Below, one piece after another: positions 28,152 to 37,067 of a stretch of 64,000 nt of DNA. Origin of the DNA: an uncultured Paracoccaceae bacterium (GTDB taxonomy: Bacteria > Pseudomonadota > Alphaproteobacteria > Rhodobacterales > Rhodobacteraceae); the NCBI GenBank assembly GCA_947499725.1, contig CANMPK010000001.1:186001-250000 (forward strand), in the 5' to 3' direction. The notes beneath the pieces were generated by a model. It ran no database searches and was not told where the DNA came from. It saw only the letters and a list, made by a program, of their open reading frames with translations. Position 1 is the stretch's first letter. Every line of letters begins with the position of its first letter. Position numbers and translations under genes: made by a program.

Positions 28152-28949
28152 TTATGCGCAATGCGCGATGTCTGTTAGGAAGGCCGTCACTGCCTCGCCC
28201 ATAGCCTCTGGCGCATCCACCGGCATGGCGTGGCCGGATTTGCGGATCAGTTTGAATTCAGACGCAGGCACCAGCCCCGTGGTCTCGCGCACCATATCCG
28301 GTGGCACCATACGGTTCTCAGCGCCGCCCAGACCCAAGGTCGACAGACGCAGCCCAGCGGTTTGCGTGTAGAAATCCGTGCCCATCAGCGCAGCCAAAGC
28401 CCCGCAAAGCCCGTCCACGTCTGTGCGTTCAAAGATATCCTGCGTTTGCAGATGCAGCTTGCTATTGATCGCCGCGCGATGAAACCACAAAGGCATAAGG
28501 CGCTGGGCCAAGGCGCTGCGGCCTTTTTCTTTCTTGTCTGACAGCTCGTCGATCATGGCCTGCCAATGGGGCGGGTGGCCGATCTTGGCGGCGGTATTAC
28601 ACAGGATCAACGCGCGCACTTGATCCAAACGTTTCACTGCAAGACCTTGCGCGATCATTCCGCCCAAGCCGATCCCCATCACAGCTGCATCATAGATGCC
28701 TTTGTCGGTCAAAATCGCCTCGGCATCACGAATAAGACGCCCCATCGCATAGGGGGGCTTCACCACCTCCGTGCCCCCATGACCGCGCAGATCATAGCGG
28801 ATCACCCGCAGCGATTTGGGCAGGTGGGGCAGCAGGTTGTCCCACACGGTCAGGTCCATCCCGAAATCATGGATCAAGAATAAAACAGGCCCGTCCTTTG
28901 GGCCTGTCTCTTCCATGTTCACCTCTAGGTCTTTGGCAAACAGGCTCAT
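28152..28949 (-). CDS. Alpha/beta-fold hydrolase, nucleophile Ser replaced by Gly
   Basis: A 265-residue protein resembling 3-oxoadipate enol-lactonase-type hydrolases (FLIHDFGMDLTVWDNLLPHL; RYDLRGHGGTE; final His in KSGHAMPVDAPE). At the nucleophile elbow, where GxSxG is expected, the protein reads MGIGLGGM, so Ser is replaced by Gly (codon GGC, one base from AGC). It is therefore either catalytically dead with a binding role, or in early decay. The frame is intact. It overlaps the upstream exonuclease-family gene by 4 bases. Confidence 0.85.
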   Translation of the reverse strand: MSLFAKDLEVNMEETGPKDGPVLFLIHDFGMDLTVWDNLLPHLPKSLRVIRYDLRGHGGTEVVKPPYAMGRLIRDAEAILTDKGIYDAAVMGIGLGGMIAQGLAVKRLDQVRALILCNTAAKIGHPPHWQAMIDELSDKKEKGRSALAQRLMPLWFHRAAINSKLHLQTQDIFERTDVDGLCGALAALMGTDFYTQTAGLRLSTLGLGGAENRMVPPDMVRETTGLVPASEFKLIRKSGHAMPVDAPEAMGEAVTAFLTDIAHCA

Positions 28950-30157
28950 CGCGCGCGGCTCTTATCACCGCCAAGACGCATATGGGCCATGATCTGCCCA
29001 TGGTCCGAGGCCAGTTTGTTATATGGCGCTTCAGGGTGGCTGCCATCTGTCAGGTGGTCGTTAAACACGCTGAAATATTCCATGCCGCCCAAAGCCTCTG
29101 GGTTGTCTGGATGGAAGTGACGGCTCAGGTAGATCTGATCAATGCTTTCATGCACCCCGCCAAAGGCCGTGGTATAGACCATGTCGCGCAGGCTCTTGCG
29201 CACAAACAGGTTCTCGGCAGAGACCAACTGCAGCGCTTCCATCTCGCCGCGAATATAAGCGTCTTGCTCATCGGAATACCGATCGCGCGGGGTCTTCGCG
29301 TCATGGCGCAGCATCCACGCGTAGTTCTTAAACGGCGTCTCACCCGAGATAATCTCGGAACTCACCGCATGTTCGCTGTCGTTAAAGTCGCCGGTCACCA
29401 TGACGGGGCGGCCTTGTTTCAGCTCGTCCACAATGGCGCGGCGCAAAATCCACGCCTCGGCCATACGGCGCAATGCAGCGCGCATCGCGCCAAGCGCACG
29501 GCCCACGGCATCGTATTGCGTCAGGTCGGATTCTGGCGCGAAATCGGCCCCCTCTGGACGGATGAATTCGCCCAGTTTGGATTTCAGATGGCAGTTAAAC
29601 ACGGTGATCACCTGATCGCCCACCGGAATGCGTGCTTTCAAAACAGGGCGTGACAGGCGGCTGATGGTGAAATGCCCCGCATCGCCGCCGCCGAGCTCTT
29701 GCAACGGAATGGTCACAGGCTCTGGCAGCTCTTGGATCACCTCTGGCGTTTCAGCAAAGCCAAAGCGGCTGAGGATCGCCACACCTGGGCGGCGCTGGCC
29801 GGGCTTGCCTGTGTCATTTACATTGGGCGCAAAGGCGAGGGCGGTTTCATCATATGGCGTAAATCCAAGCTTCTTAAAAATCGCCTTGCGGTGATAGCGC
29901 TTGTCTTTGCCCGGCACGACGGCTTCATTCAAAGCCGCCCCGCGACGGTTGGTTTCTGCGATAACCTCCGCCAAAGCCTCTTCTTCAAAGATTTCCTGAA
30001 AGCCCACGATATCCGCATTCATTGACAGGATCTGGTCGGCCATCCAATCGACCTTCCACGCGTGTTCCTCGGGCGTATAGCTTTGGAAGGTATAGTATTC
30101 TTTGTCCGCTCCGATCAGGTTCTTGACGTTGAACGAAGAGATGGTGAATTCGGTCAT
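28946..30157 (-). CDS. Endonuclease/exonuclease/phosphatase (EEP) family protein
   Basis: A 403-residue protein with all key EEP motifs: SFNVKNL (Asn), FQEIF (metal-binding Glu), FNCHLKSK, GDFNDSEH, and the terminal SDHGQ (catalytic Asp-His). The fold hydrolyses phosphodiesters or phosphomonoesters; the substrate is unknown. No signal peptide was seen. It lies between two hydrolase genes with a 4-base overlap downstream and 39 bases upstream, consistent with an operon. Confidence 0.87.
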   Translation of the reverse strand: MTEFTISSFNVKNLIGADKEYYTFQSYTPEEHAWKVDWMADQILSMNADIVGFQEIFEEEALAEVIAETNRRGAALNEAVVPGKDKRYHRKAIFKKLGFTPYDETALAFAPNVNDTGKPGQRRPGVAILSRFGFAETPEVIQELPEPVTIPLQELGGGDAGHFTISRLSRPVLKARIPVGDQVITVFNCHLKSKLGEFIRPEGADFAPESDLTQYDAVGRALGAMRAALRRMAEAWILRRAIVDELKQGRPVMVTGDFNDSEHAVSSEIISGETPFKNYAWMLRHDAKTPRDRYSDEQDAYIRGEMEALQLVSAENLFVRKSLRDMVYTTAFGGVHESIDQIYLSRHFHPDNPEALGGMEYFSVFNDHLTDGSHPEAPYNKLASDHGQIMAHMRLGGDKSRAR

Positions 30158-30196
30158 AGGGCACCTTTGTGAGGTCGCGTGTGTCTTTGGCTCGTT

Positions 30197-31030
30197 TTAC
30201 TGCGCCGCCTTCAAAGCCGCCACCCATTTATGCAGCGCATCCAGCGAGGCTGGTTCGTCCAAAAACGGAATATGCGCACGATCCGGTACATTGGCCATGA
30301 TCGCATCAGGTAGGGTGGTTTGCATCTTTTCAAAGGTTTCAAGCGACAACAGATCAGAGTTTGCGCCACGGATCACCGCCACAGGCTTGCCTTCAAAGGC
30401 CGCGTAAAACGGCCAAAGGTCCGGCACCTCTTGCAGGCTCGCGCCCAAGATCGCGTCGCGCAGTTTGGGATCGTATGTGTTGCTTAGACCATTTGGGGTT
30501 TGCACAAACAGCTTCTCACATTCTTCGCGCCAGCGTCCTTCCGGCACATTGGCAAAGCCCTGCATCAAGGCAGCCCGCGCCTCGGCGGCGGCACCAAGGG
30601 TTTTCCAAATCGGCGGGCGGCCAATGTAGTTCATGATCACATCAATGCCCTTGGCATCAATATCCGGCCCGATGTCATTGAATGCCACGCCCAGCAAACG
30701 ATCCATATTAATCGCCCCCATGGTAAAGGCGCACAGCCCCCCGCGAGAGCTGCCCAAAATAGCAAAACGCGCGATGCCCAGATGGTCCATCAATTCAAAG
30801 GCATCCATGCTTTCGCGTGGCACATTATAGGTGGTGAAATCCTCAGCCCAATCCGAGCGACCCCGCCCGCGATAATCCATCTTGATCAGGCGCACGCCGG
30901 GCAGGTGGCCGTTGATGTAACTGAAATCGCTGCTGTTGCGCGTCAGCCCTGACAAGCACAGCACCGGCAAGCCTTTGCCGCTGTCTTCATAATACAGCGT
31001 CAGCCCGTCCGACGTTTGAAAATTCGCCAT
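30197..31030 (-). CDS. Alpha/beta-fold hydrolase
   Basis: A 277-residue protein with the intact nucleophile elbow GSSRGGL, an oxyanion region CLSGLTRNSSDF, and the catalytic His in PDRAHIPFLDEP. The RGRGRSDWA segment is typical of the family. It is an esterase or C-C bond hydrolase of unknown substrate. Unlike its operon neighbour at 28152, it retains the catalytic Ser. Confidence 0.88.
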   Translation of the reverse strand: MANFQTSDGLTLYYEDSGKGLPVLCLSGLTRNSSDFSYINGHLPGVRLIKMDYRGRGRSDWAEDFTTYNVPRESMDAFELMDHLGIARFAILGSSRGGLCAFTMGAINMDRLLGVAFNDIGPDIDAKGIDVIMNYIGRPPIWKTLGAAAEARAALMQGFANVPEGRWREECEKLFVQTPNGLSNTYDPKLRDAILGASLQEVPDLWPFYAAFEGKPVAVIRGANSDLLSLETFEKMQTTLPDAIMANVPDRAHIPFLDEPASLDALHKWVAALKAAQ

Positions 31031-31061
31031 AAAATCTGCCTATGAAACTGCGCTGGGCGGA

Positions 31062-31763
31062 TCAGGTCACAGGCCGTTCTGCCGCGCAAAAGGTTGGAAT
31101 CTTTGTCAGGTCTCGCAAAATATGATGCGGGCGATGGGGCAGGTGGTCAACCGGTTCGTTGGCGCGATTAACCCATGCGGTGACAAAGCCAAAGCCCGAG
31201 GCCCCCGCCGCATCCCAGCCATTAGAAGACACAAACAACACCTCATCGGCGGCGCAGTCAAACCGATCCAGCACCATCTGATAGACGCGCGCATCTGGCT
31301 TAAACACGCCCACCTCTTCTACGCTCAGGCAATCATCCAGCAAGGGCCCAATGCCCGCGCTTTGCACTGCGCCCTTCAGCATATCCGGCGCGCCATTCGA
31401 CAAAATCGCGGTTTTCAAACCGGCTGCTTTGAGTTCGTGCAACATATCCGGCACTTCGGGATAGGCAGACAGTTCCCAGTATAGCTGCAACAGCCGCGTG
31501 CGCAGGCGCTGATCGCCATGCAGGCCCGAGGCTTCCAAAGCCCAATCCAGCCCGTTCTGCGTGACGGTCCAGAAATCCGTATGTTCTTGGGTGATCGCGC
31601 GCAGCCAAGTGTATTGCAGCTGCTTTAGTCGCCAATCATTTGCGACCTTTTGCCAGTGATCTTTCAAAATCGCATCGTCGGGCTCTTCTGCCGCTTGCCG
31701 CGCGGCCGAGGCCACATCAAACAAGGTTCCGTATGCATCAAAAATGCAAGTGGTCACTGCCAT
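31062..31763 (-). CDS. Haloacid dehalogenase, type II
   Basis: A 233-residue HAD-superfamily enzyme with L-2-haloacid dehalogenase features. The nucleophile is Asp9 in IFDAYGTLFDV, motif II is SNGAPDML, the Lys motif is KPDARVYQ, and motif III SSNGWDAAGASGFGF is diagnostic of the type II group. The expected reaction is conversion of L-2-haloalkanoates to D-2-hydroxyacids. The ribosome-binding site GGGGAGG is strong. It is first in a four-gene minus-strand run. Confidence 0.9.
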   Translation of the reverse strand: MAVTTCIFDAYGTLFDVASAARQAAEEPDDAILKDHWQKVANDWRLKQLQYTWLRAITQEHTDFWTVTQNGLDWALEASGLHGDQRLRTRLLQLYWELSAYPEVPDMLHELKAAGLKTAILSNGAPDMLKGAVQSAGIGPLLDDCLSVEEVGVFKPDARVYQMVLDRFDCAADEVLFVSSNGWDAAGASGFGFVTAWVNRANEPVDHLPHRPHHILRDLTKIPTFCAAERPVT

Positions 31764-31935
31764 TTCAAACCCTCCCCAGAGTCTCCGGTTTCGGCCTCCC
31801 CAGACCTATGGTCGCAAGAATGCCCGTGCCCTAACGTTTGTCAATTCCGCAGTTTGCACTTTAGAGCACATCCGCGTAGGGTCCGCCGCTAAAGCGCTTG
31901 GATTCTCTGGCGCGACGTAACGTTAGGAACACATC

Positions 31936-32409
31936 ATGGCAGCAGCAAAAAAGGGCGACACAGTCCGTATTCACTACACCGGCACGTTGGATGACGGCAC
32001 AACCTTTGACAGCTCTGCGGGTCGCGATCCGCTGGAATTCACTTTGGGCACTGGCCAAGTGATCAAAGGCTTTGATGACGGTGTGATGGACATGGAAGTC
32101 GGCGAAAAGAAAACCGTCAACATCCCATGTGAATACGCCTATGGCGCAGCCAACGAAGCGATGATCCAAGATGTCCCACGCGAGCAGATCCCTGCAGAGA
32201 TCCCACTCGAAGTTGGTCTGATGCTGCAAATGCAAGGCCCAGGTGGTCAGGTGCTGCCGGTGAAAGTGGTTAAGATCACTGATGAATCCGTCACGCTGGA
32301 TGCCAACCACGAGCTGGCAGGCAAAGACCTGACCTTCGCTCTGGAACTGGTCAGCATCGGCGCGGCAGCGGATGAAGGCAAAGAAGAAGGCGGCTGCGGT
32401 TGCTGCTAA
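31936..32409 (+). CDS. FKBP-type peptidyl-prolyl isomerase, SlyD-like
   Basis: A 157-residue cytosolic prolyl isomerase/chaperone. The split FKBP fold ([34 protein letters not shown]) carries an inserted flap domain ([20 protein letters not shown]) as in SlyD. The C-terminus ends CGCC, a short Cys-rich metal-binding tail in place of the long His-rich tail of E. coli SlyD. It is a single gene with its own terminator. Confidence 0.92.
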   Translation: MAAAKKGDTVRIHYTGTLDDGTTFDSSAGRDPLEFTLGTGQVIKGFDDGVMDMEVGEKKTVNIPCEYAYGAANEAMIQDVPREQIPAEIPLEVGLMLQMQGPGGQVLPVKVVKITDESVTLDANHELAGKDLTFALELVSIGAAADEGKEEGGCGCC

Positions 32410-32428
32410 GTCTTTGACCCAGAATTAG

Positions 32429-32456
32429 AAAAGCCGGCCCTTGAGGCCGGCTTTTT
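32429..32456. terminator. Terminator between FKBP gene and fabI
   Basis: Perfect 11-bp stem AAAAGCCGGCC / GGCCGGCTTTT with a 5-base loop and a run of seven T. The A-run on the other side makes it usable in both directions for the convergent genes. Confidence 0.88.
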
Positions 32457-32478
32457 TGTTTGTAGCTTTGCGGAAACC

Positions 32479-33267
32479 TTACAGGTTTTCAGGCTGCGGC
32501 ATGCCCAGCACGTGATACCCACCATCCACGCGGATGATTTCGCCAGTGGTGTAAGCCCCCGCCTCAGACGCCAGATACACTGCTGTGCCGCCAACGGCTT
32601 CCAGCGTGGCGTTGCTGCGCATTGGGCTGTTCGCTTCTGTCTGACGGAATGTCTTACGTGCCCCGCCAATCGCAGCGCCGGCCAGTGTTTTCATTGGGCC
32701 AGGAGAAATCGCATTCACGCGAATGCCGTCTGGGCCCAGATCGTTGGCCAGATAGCGTGTTGTGGCTTCCAATGCGGCTTTGGCCACGCCCATCACGTTG
32801 TAATATGGCGTTACACGGTTCGAACCTTGGTAGGTCAGCGTCAGCATTGTGCCGCCGTTGTCTTTCATCATCGGATGCGCACGGCGCGCCACTTCGATGA
32901 AGCTATAGGCTGAGATATCCAAAGAGTTCTTAAAGTTCTCGCGGGATGTATCTTTAAAACGACCTGTCAGCTCGTTTTTGTCGGCAAAGGCAATCGCATG
33001 CACCACGAAATCAATCGTGTCCCAACGCTCTTTTAGCTTGTCAAAGGCGGCATCCAAGGATGCATCGTCGGTGACGTCCACATCCACCATGAAGTCGCTA
33101 CCGACGGTTTCAGCCAAAGGTGCCAAACGTTTGCCGAAGGCTTCGCCTTGATAAGAGAAGGCCAGCTCTGCGCCGGCTTCTGACATGGCTTTGGCAATGC
33201 CCCAAGCGATGGAACGTTCGTTTGCGACACCCATAATCAGGCCGCGTTTTCCAGATAAAGACTGCAT
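32479..33267 (-). CDS. fabI: Enoyl-[acyl-carrier-protein] reductase FabI (NADH)
   Basis: Catalyses the last step of each fatty-acid elongation cycle. The 262-residue protein has the FabI-type cofactor motif GVANERSIAWGIA and the active-site YYNVMGVAK (Tyr-X6-Lys), then SPGPMKTLA. It starts 3 bases after the upstream marR stop; its Shine-Dalgarno sequence GAGGGA lies inside the last marR codons, so the two are translationally coupled. Confidence 0.95.
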   Translation of the reverse strand: MQSLSGKRGLIMGVANERSIAWGIAKAMSEAGAELAFSYQGEAFGKRLAPLAETVGSDFMVDVDVTDDASLDAAFDKLKERWDTIDFVVHAIAFADKNELTGRFKDTSRENFKNSLDISAYSFIEVARRAHPMMKDNGGTMLTLTYQGSNRVTPYYNVMGVAKAALEATTRYLANDLGPDGIRVNAISPGPMKTLAGAAIGGARKTFRQTEANSPMRSNATLEAVGGTAVYLASEAGAYTTGEIIRVDGGYHVLGMPQPENL

Positions 33268-33270
33268 GGT

Positions 33271-33777
33271 CTATCCCTCGTTTTTTTTGTTGGATAGGCT
33301 TTTTCGGTTTGGGTCGTCAAGGTCGCCCAAGCCATCCAGAAAGCTTGCAAATTCAAATAGGTTTTCAGTAAATTGTTTAAGTTTCGCGTCGTCCCATCCC
33401 ATCAGGTAAGGGCCGAGTTCTGGTAGCAAAGATTTCTGTACAGAAACAAGATGTTCGCCGCCCTTTGGGGTGATCTGTGCGACCTTGCTGCGCTTGTCTG
33501 TGTCCGAGGCGATCATCTTGATCCAGCCTGCGGTTTCAAACTTGGCGAGCATTTTTGTCACAGCCGGTTGGCCCACTTGCACAGTTTTCGCAATATCCGT
33601 GACCCTTTGCGGCGACCGCCTGCGGGCCAAATGCGACAGCACAGACAGCTGCGCCGAGGTTAAGCCCATAGGGGCCAACCGCCGATCCAGAAGCGACTGA
33701 AACAGCTGCGAGGCCAAACCAAACCGATTGGCAAAATCCATGATGTCTTTTGGCTCGACCACTTTTTTCAGACTCAC
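33271..33777 (-). CDS. MarR-family regulator co-transcribed with fabI
   Basis: A 168-residue winged-HTH regulator (LTSAQLSVLSHLAR; VTDIAKTVQVGQPAVTKMLAKFE; wing ASDTDKRSKVAQIT). It ends in a Lys/Asn tail coded by a run of eight A. It is directly upstream of fabI, with twin dyads in front of it. By analogy with FabT, a MarR protein controlling fatty-acid genes in streptococci, it may sense acyl chains; the analogy is inference from context. Confidence 0.9.
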   Translation of the reverse strand: MSLKKVVEPKDIMDFANRFGLASQLFQSLLDRRLAPMGLTSAQLSVLSHLARRRSPQRVTDIAKTVQVGQPAVTKMLAKFETAGWIKMIASDTDKRSKVAQITPKGGEHLVSVQKSLLPELGPYLMGWDDAKLKQFTENLFEFASFLDGLGDLDDPNRKSLSNKKNEG

Positions 33778-33788
33778 TCTTGATCTTT

Positions 33789-33821
33789 ATTCCAAGGAAT
33801 GTAATTTATATTCCACGGAAT
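33789..33821. promoter_or_regulatory. Twin MarR-type operator
   Basis: Two dyads ATTCC-AA-GGAAT (33789-33800) and ATTCC-AC-GGAAT (33810-33821), 21 bases centre to centre and so on the same face of the helix. They lie between divergent marR-fabI and a membrane-protein gene, 11 bases upstream of the marR start. Both flanking transcripts could be controlled. Confidence 0.75.
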
Positions 33822-33840
33822 GCAAATAGGGATTCGCACC

Positions 33841-34434
33841 ATGTTTTTGAAAAAGATGTTTGAGAAAATGACTGAAATGCCGATTTGGCTGCACCTTGGC
33901 CTTACAGCAGGGGCCTTTGTGGGCTTTGGGCAGGTGAAGAATAAGCTCGATGTTCTTTATGCCGCCAGCCAACACCCGGTTGATTTCGCCACGGGGCAGA
34001 CAGGGTTCGATGGCGCTTTGGTGAAAAGCTACTACGCCCATATGCAGGCGCAGGGCACCTTGGATGTTTACGTGTTCACGCAGCAGTTTGATTTCCTGTT
34101 TATGGCCTGCCTTGCGCTATTTGGCGCCTTGTTCGGCACGCTGGTCGCGCGCTATGCGGGGCAGGGCACAAAACGAGGCACATGGGGCCGCCGCTTTGGC
34201 TTCATCGCCGCAGGTCTGGCCATCGCAGGCGCAACAATGGACGCAATGGAAAACCTTGTGTCTTTCGTGATGCTCGCCCAACCGCAGACTTTCGCAAACT
34301 GGCTGGCTCTGCCGTATTCCGGCTTCGCGAGTGTGAAATTCGCGCTGATCACTTTGGCGATGGCGGCTGTTCTCGTAAGCCTGATCTTGGGCGCCCTCAG
34401 CCACCTGCGCCGCCGCCAACCTGTACTGGCCTAA
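33841..34434 (+). CDS. Four-helix membrane protein, unknown function
   Basis: A 197-residue protein with four predicted membrane helices. Conserved-looking features are GTLDVYVFTQQFDFLF before helix 2 and MDAMEN ahead of helix 3. The gene at 52411 shares these positions (GRTFYLNTQHRLDFVF; DFLEN), so the two seem to belong to one family. The ATG FLKKMFEK was used (AGGGA site); the ORF-track start lies within the operator. Divergent from marR-fabI. Confidence 0.75.
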   Translation: MFLKKMFEKMTEMPIWLHLGLTAGAFVGFGQVKNKLDVLYAASQHPVDFATGQTGFDGALVKSYYAHMQAQGTLDVYVFTQQFDFLFMACLALFGALFGTLVARYAGQGTKRGTWGRRFGFIAAGLAIAGATMDAMENLVSFVMLAQPQTFANWLALPYSGFASVKFALITLAMAAVLVSLILGALSHLRRRQPVLA

Positions 34435-34464
34435 CCGTTAAAGCCTAAACCATCCCACAAACGA

Positions 34465-34497
34465 AAACGCCGGAGCTGCATAACAGCTCCGGCGTTT
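34465..34497. terminator. Bidirectional terminator
   Basis: Perfect 14-bp stem AAACGCCGGAGCTG / CAGCTCCGGCGTTT with a 5-base loop, flanked by A-rich and T-rich ends. It serves the convergent membrane-protein gene and fabB. Confidence 0.88.
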
Positions 34498-34521
34498 CTC
34501 ATTTTCAAAAGCAGCTAGGTT

Positions 34522-35751
34522 TTAGCCGTTGTACTTGGACAGGATCATCGATCCGTTTGTGCCGCCAAAGCCAAAGCTGTTGGTCATCACAGAATCCAGA
34601 CCCGCGTTTTCCACGTAATCTGTGGCGATTTCGCCTTCCAGAATACCTTCCGCCAAAGTGTCCACGTTGATGGATGGCGTGATGAAGTCATTGTCCAGCA
34701 TCAGCAGACAGAAGATCGCTTCCATCGCGCCCGCCGCGCCTTGGCCGTGACCGGTCATAGACTTGGTCGAGCTGATCGGAGGCGTGTTGCCTTCGCCAAA
34801 CACACGGCGCACCGCTTCAACTTCGCCCACATCACCCACTGGCGTAGATGTGCCGTGCGCGTTGATATAGCTCACTTCGCGGCCCTCTGGCAGGGTTTGC
34901 AACGCCAAACGCATCGCGCGCTCACCGCCTTCACCAGACGGAGCCACCATGTCATGGCCATCAGATGTTGCAGCAAAACCAGTGACTTCCGCGTAAATCT
35001 TCGCGCCGCGCGCAAGGGCGTGCTCCAGATCTTCCAGAACCACAATGCCGCCACCACCGGTGATCACAAAACCATCACGGTCTTGGTCAAAGGCACGAGA
35101 CGCCGCCTCTGGCGTGTCGTTCTTCTTGGAAGACATCGCGCCCATCGCGTCAAACAGACAAGACAATGTCCAGTCCAGCTCTTCGCCGCCGCCCGCAAAC
35201 ATCACGTCTTGCTTGCCCATCATGATCTGCTCTGCCGCATTGCCGATACAGTGCAGCGATGTAGAGCACGCCGAGGTGATGGAATAGTTGATGCCTTTGA
35301 TCTTAAACGCCGTCGCAAGGTTGGCAGAGATCGTAGAGCTCATGCACTTAGGCACAGCAAATGGCCCAATGCGTTTCGTCGCGCCGGTTTTCGCAACCGT
35401 TTGGTGCGCGGTCAGCATCGCAGAGGTAGACGGACCACCAGAGCCAGCCACCAGACCGGTGCGCTCATTCACAACCTGATCTTCACCCAGACCAGAATCC
35501 GCAATCGCCTGTTGCATGGCAATATGCGCATAAGCCGCGCCATCCCCCATGAAACGCAGCGCGCGCTTATCGATGTGCTCGGCTGTGTTGATCTTCAGCG
35601 TGCCCGCGATCTGGCTGCGGAACCCGTGTTCCACCATCTCTGGGCTGGCTTCGATACCAGATTTACCTGCGCGCAAAGACGCGGTGACTTCTTCTGCGTT
35701 ATTGCCGATCGAGCTTACGATGCCCAGACCAGTGACGACGACACGACGCAT
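34522..35751 (-). CDS. fabB: 3-oxoacyl-ACP synthase I FabB
   Basis: Condensing enzyme needed to elongate unsaturated acyl chains. The 409-residue protein has the nucleophile Cys in TSACSTSLHCIG, the His motifs NAHGTSTPVGD and SMTGHGQGAAG, and the closing NSFGFGGTN. It lies 33 bases downstream of fabA, the standard fabA-fabB pair for anaerobic-type unsaturated fatty-acid synthesis. Confidence 0.95.
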   Translation of the reverse strand: MRRVVVTGLGIVSSIGNNAEEVTASLRAGKSGIEASPEMVEHGFRSQIAGTLKINTAEHIDKRALRFMGDGAAYAHIAMQQAIADSGLGEDQVVNERTGLVAGSGGPSTSAMLTAHQTVAKTGATKRIGPFAVPKCMSSTISANLATAFKIKGINYSITSACSTSLHCIGNAAEQIMMGKQDVMFAGGGEELDWTLSCLFDAMGAMSSKKNDTPEAASRAFDQDRDGFVITGGGGIVVLEDLEHALARGAKIYAEVTGFAATSDGHDMVAPSGEGGERAMRLALQTLPEGREVSYINAHGTSTPVGDVGEVEAVRRVFGEGNTPPISSTKSMTGHGQGAAGAMEAIFCLLMLDNDFITPSINVDTLAEGILEGEIATDYVENAGLDSVMTNSFGFGGTNGSMILSKYNG

Positions 35752-35784
35752 AAGCGTACTCCTGATTTAAATGCCGATAAGGGC

Positions 35785-36294
35785 TTAAGCTTCGGACAGC
35801 GCGACCTTCATGTCTTTGACTTCATAAGCCAGCTCGCCGTCGATTTTCACAATACCATCTGCCACGCCCATTGTCAGGCGGCGGGTTTGTACAGCTTTGG
35901 TGAAATCAATCTCATAGGTCAGCAATTTGCTGTCCGGACGTACCATGCCCTTCAGCTTCACTTCGCCCACACCCAGCGCATAGCCGCGGCCTTTCCAGCC
36001 ACGCCAGCCCAGGTTGAACCCTGTCAGCTGCCACAGACCATCCAAGCCCAAGCAGCCCGGCATGATTGGGTTGCCAGGGAAATGGCACTCAAAGAACCAA
36101 AGGTCAGGTGTGATGTCGAATTCTGCAAGCACGTGGCCTTTGCCATGCGCGCCGCCATCACCAGAGATCTCTGTGATGCGGTCCATCATCAGCATCGGAG
36201 GAGCCGGCAATTGCGCGTTCCCCGGGCCGAACAATTCGCCACGGGCGCATTTCAATAGACCTTCTTTATCGAAGCTGCTTGGATATTCTGACAT
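35785..36294 (-). CDS. fabA: 3-hydroxydecanoyl-ACP dehydratase/isomerase FabA
   Basis: A 169-residue bifunctional enzyme that dehydrates 3-hydroxydecanoyl-ACP and isomerises trans-2 to cis-3, introducing the double bond. The catalytic-His motif [20 protein letters not shown] is intact. The start [16 protein letters not shown] is 49 codons inside the ORF-track entry and matches the family. The operon is fabA-fabB; the divergent neighbour is irr. Confidence 0.96.
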   Translation of the reverse strand: MSEYPSSFDKEGLLKCARGELFGPGNAQLPAPPMLMMDRITEISGDGGAHGKGHVLAEFDITPDLWFFECHFPGNPIMPGCLGLDGLWQLTGFNLGWRGWKGRGYALGVGEVKLKGMVRPDSKLLTYEIDFTKAVQTRRLTMGVADGIVKIDGELAYEVKDMKVALSEA

Positions 36295-36483
36295 GCTGGC
36301 CTGTCCCCCGCTTTTATATAACTCAGCCCCCTCTATCATTGTGCGAAAGGGGCGTGCAAGTAGATCAGATACCCAAGCGTCAACATGACAGGCTTTCTGT
36401 GCGCAAATCGCGCACTTGGTGTTTTGATTTGAAATGCCCAAGAAAAGCGCCTAAATGTGGATAAGATTTAAGGCAGGCTCCGA

Positions 36484-36900
36484 ATGACAGCAGATGCTCT
36501 GACACATGGTACCAACTGGTTGACCCAAGCGGGCGTGCGCCCAACGCGCCAGCGCGTGGCTTTGGCGTCTTTGCTGGTGGGCGATGGTCAAGACCGTCAC
36601 GTGACCGCCGAAAGTCTTTTCGCTGATGCGCAAGCGCAGGGCGAAAGCGTGTCTTTGGCCACTGTTTACAACACCTTGCGCGCCTTCTGTGATGCGGGCC
36701 TCATGCAAGAGGTTCTGGTAGATGGCGCCAAAAGCTATTTTGACACCAACACCCACGATCACCCACATTTCTTCTGGGAAGACCGCGGTGAATTGGAAGA
36801 CGCACCCGCAGACCAGCTGAAGATCATCGGCCTGCCTCAAGCGCCAGCGGGCGCCGAGATCGCCAAGGTCGATGTGGTGATCCGCCTGCGCCGCAAGTAA
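36484..36900 (+). CDS. irr: Iron response regulator Irr (Fur family)
   Basis: A 138-residue Fur-superfamily protein that, in Alphaproteobacteria, regulates iron and haem genes in response to haem status. The HTH region is VRPTRQRVALASLLVG through SLATVYNTLRAFCDAGL, and the metal/haem-binding stretch THDHPHFFWEDRGE lacks the full Fur site, as in Irr. It is divergent from fabA-fabB. The intergenic region is A/T-rich. Confidence 0.92.
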   Translation: MTADALTHGTNWLTQAGVRPTRQRVALASLLVGDGQDRHVTAESLFADAQAQGESVSLATVYNTLRAFCDAGLMQEVLVDGAKSYFDTNTHDHPHFFWEDRGELEDAPADQLKIIGLPQAPAGAEIAKVDVVIRLRRK

Positions 36901-36941
36901 ACGCAAGTTTTACGGTTTCAGAAATTCGTTGTCTTTTGAGT

Positions 36942-36986
36942 GGGGCTTCGCCCCTCTTGGCTGCGCCAATTCACCCCAAGGTATTT
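36942..36986 (+). repeat. Two-hairpin intergenic element, copy 1
   Basis: Hairpin 1 is GGGGCTTCGCCCC, hairpin 2 is TTGGCTGCGCCAA, followed by the box CACCCCAAGGTATTT. It lies just after irr, and copy 2 faces it on the other strand. The layout matches copy 3 at 50793. Confidence 0.72.
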
Positions 36987-37017
36987 GGCCAAAGAGAAAT
37001 ATTGCTTCTTCTTGATG

Positions 37018-37067
37018 AAAATACCTCGGGGGAATGTGGCGCATAGCGCCACAGGGGGCAGAGCCCC
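37018..37067 (-). repeat. Two-hairpin intergenic element, copy 2
   Basis: On the minus strand: GGGGCTCTGCCCCC, then the perfect hairpin GTGGCGCTATGCGCCAC, then CCCCCGAGGTATTT. It begins right at the stop codon of the GT2-like gene. It is tail-to-tail with copy 1 across 31 bases. Probably a REP-like element with a terminator or mRNA-stabilising role. Confidence 0.72.

Noticed and set aside
31771-31804. Direct repeat CCTCCCCAGA x2 upstream of the dehalogenase gene
   Set aside because: The first copy is simply the minus-strand ribosome-binding site (TCTGGGGAGG); the second is likely chance.
34741-36258. 505-residue ORF antisense to fabB and fabA
   Set aside because: Covers two well-supported genes on the other strand; Arg/His-rich composition typical of a shadow frame.
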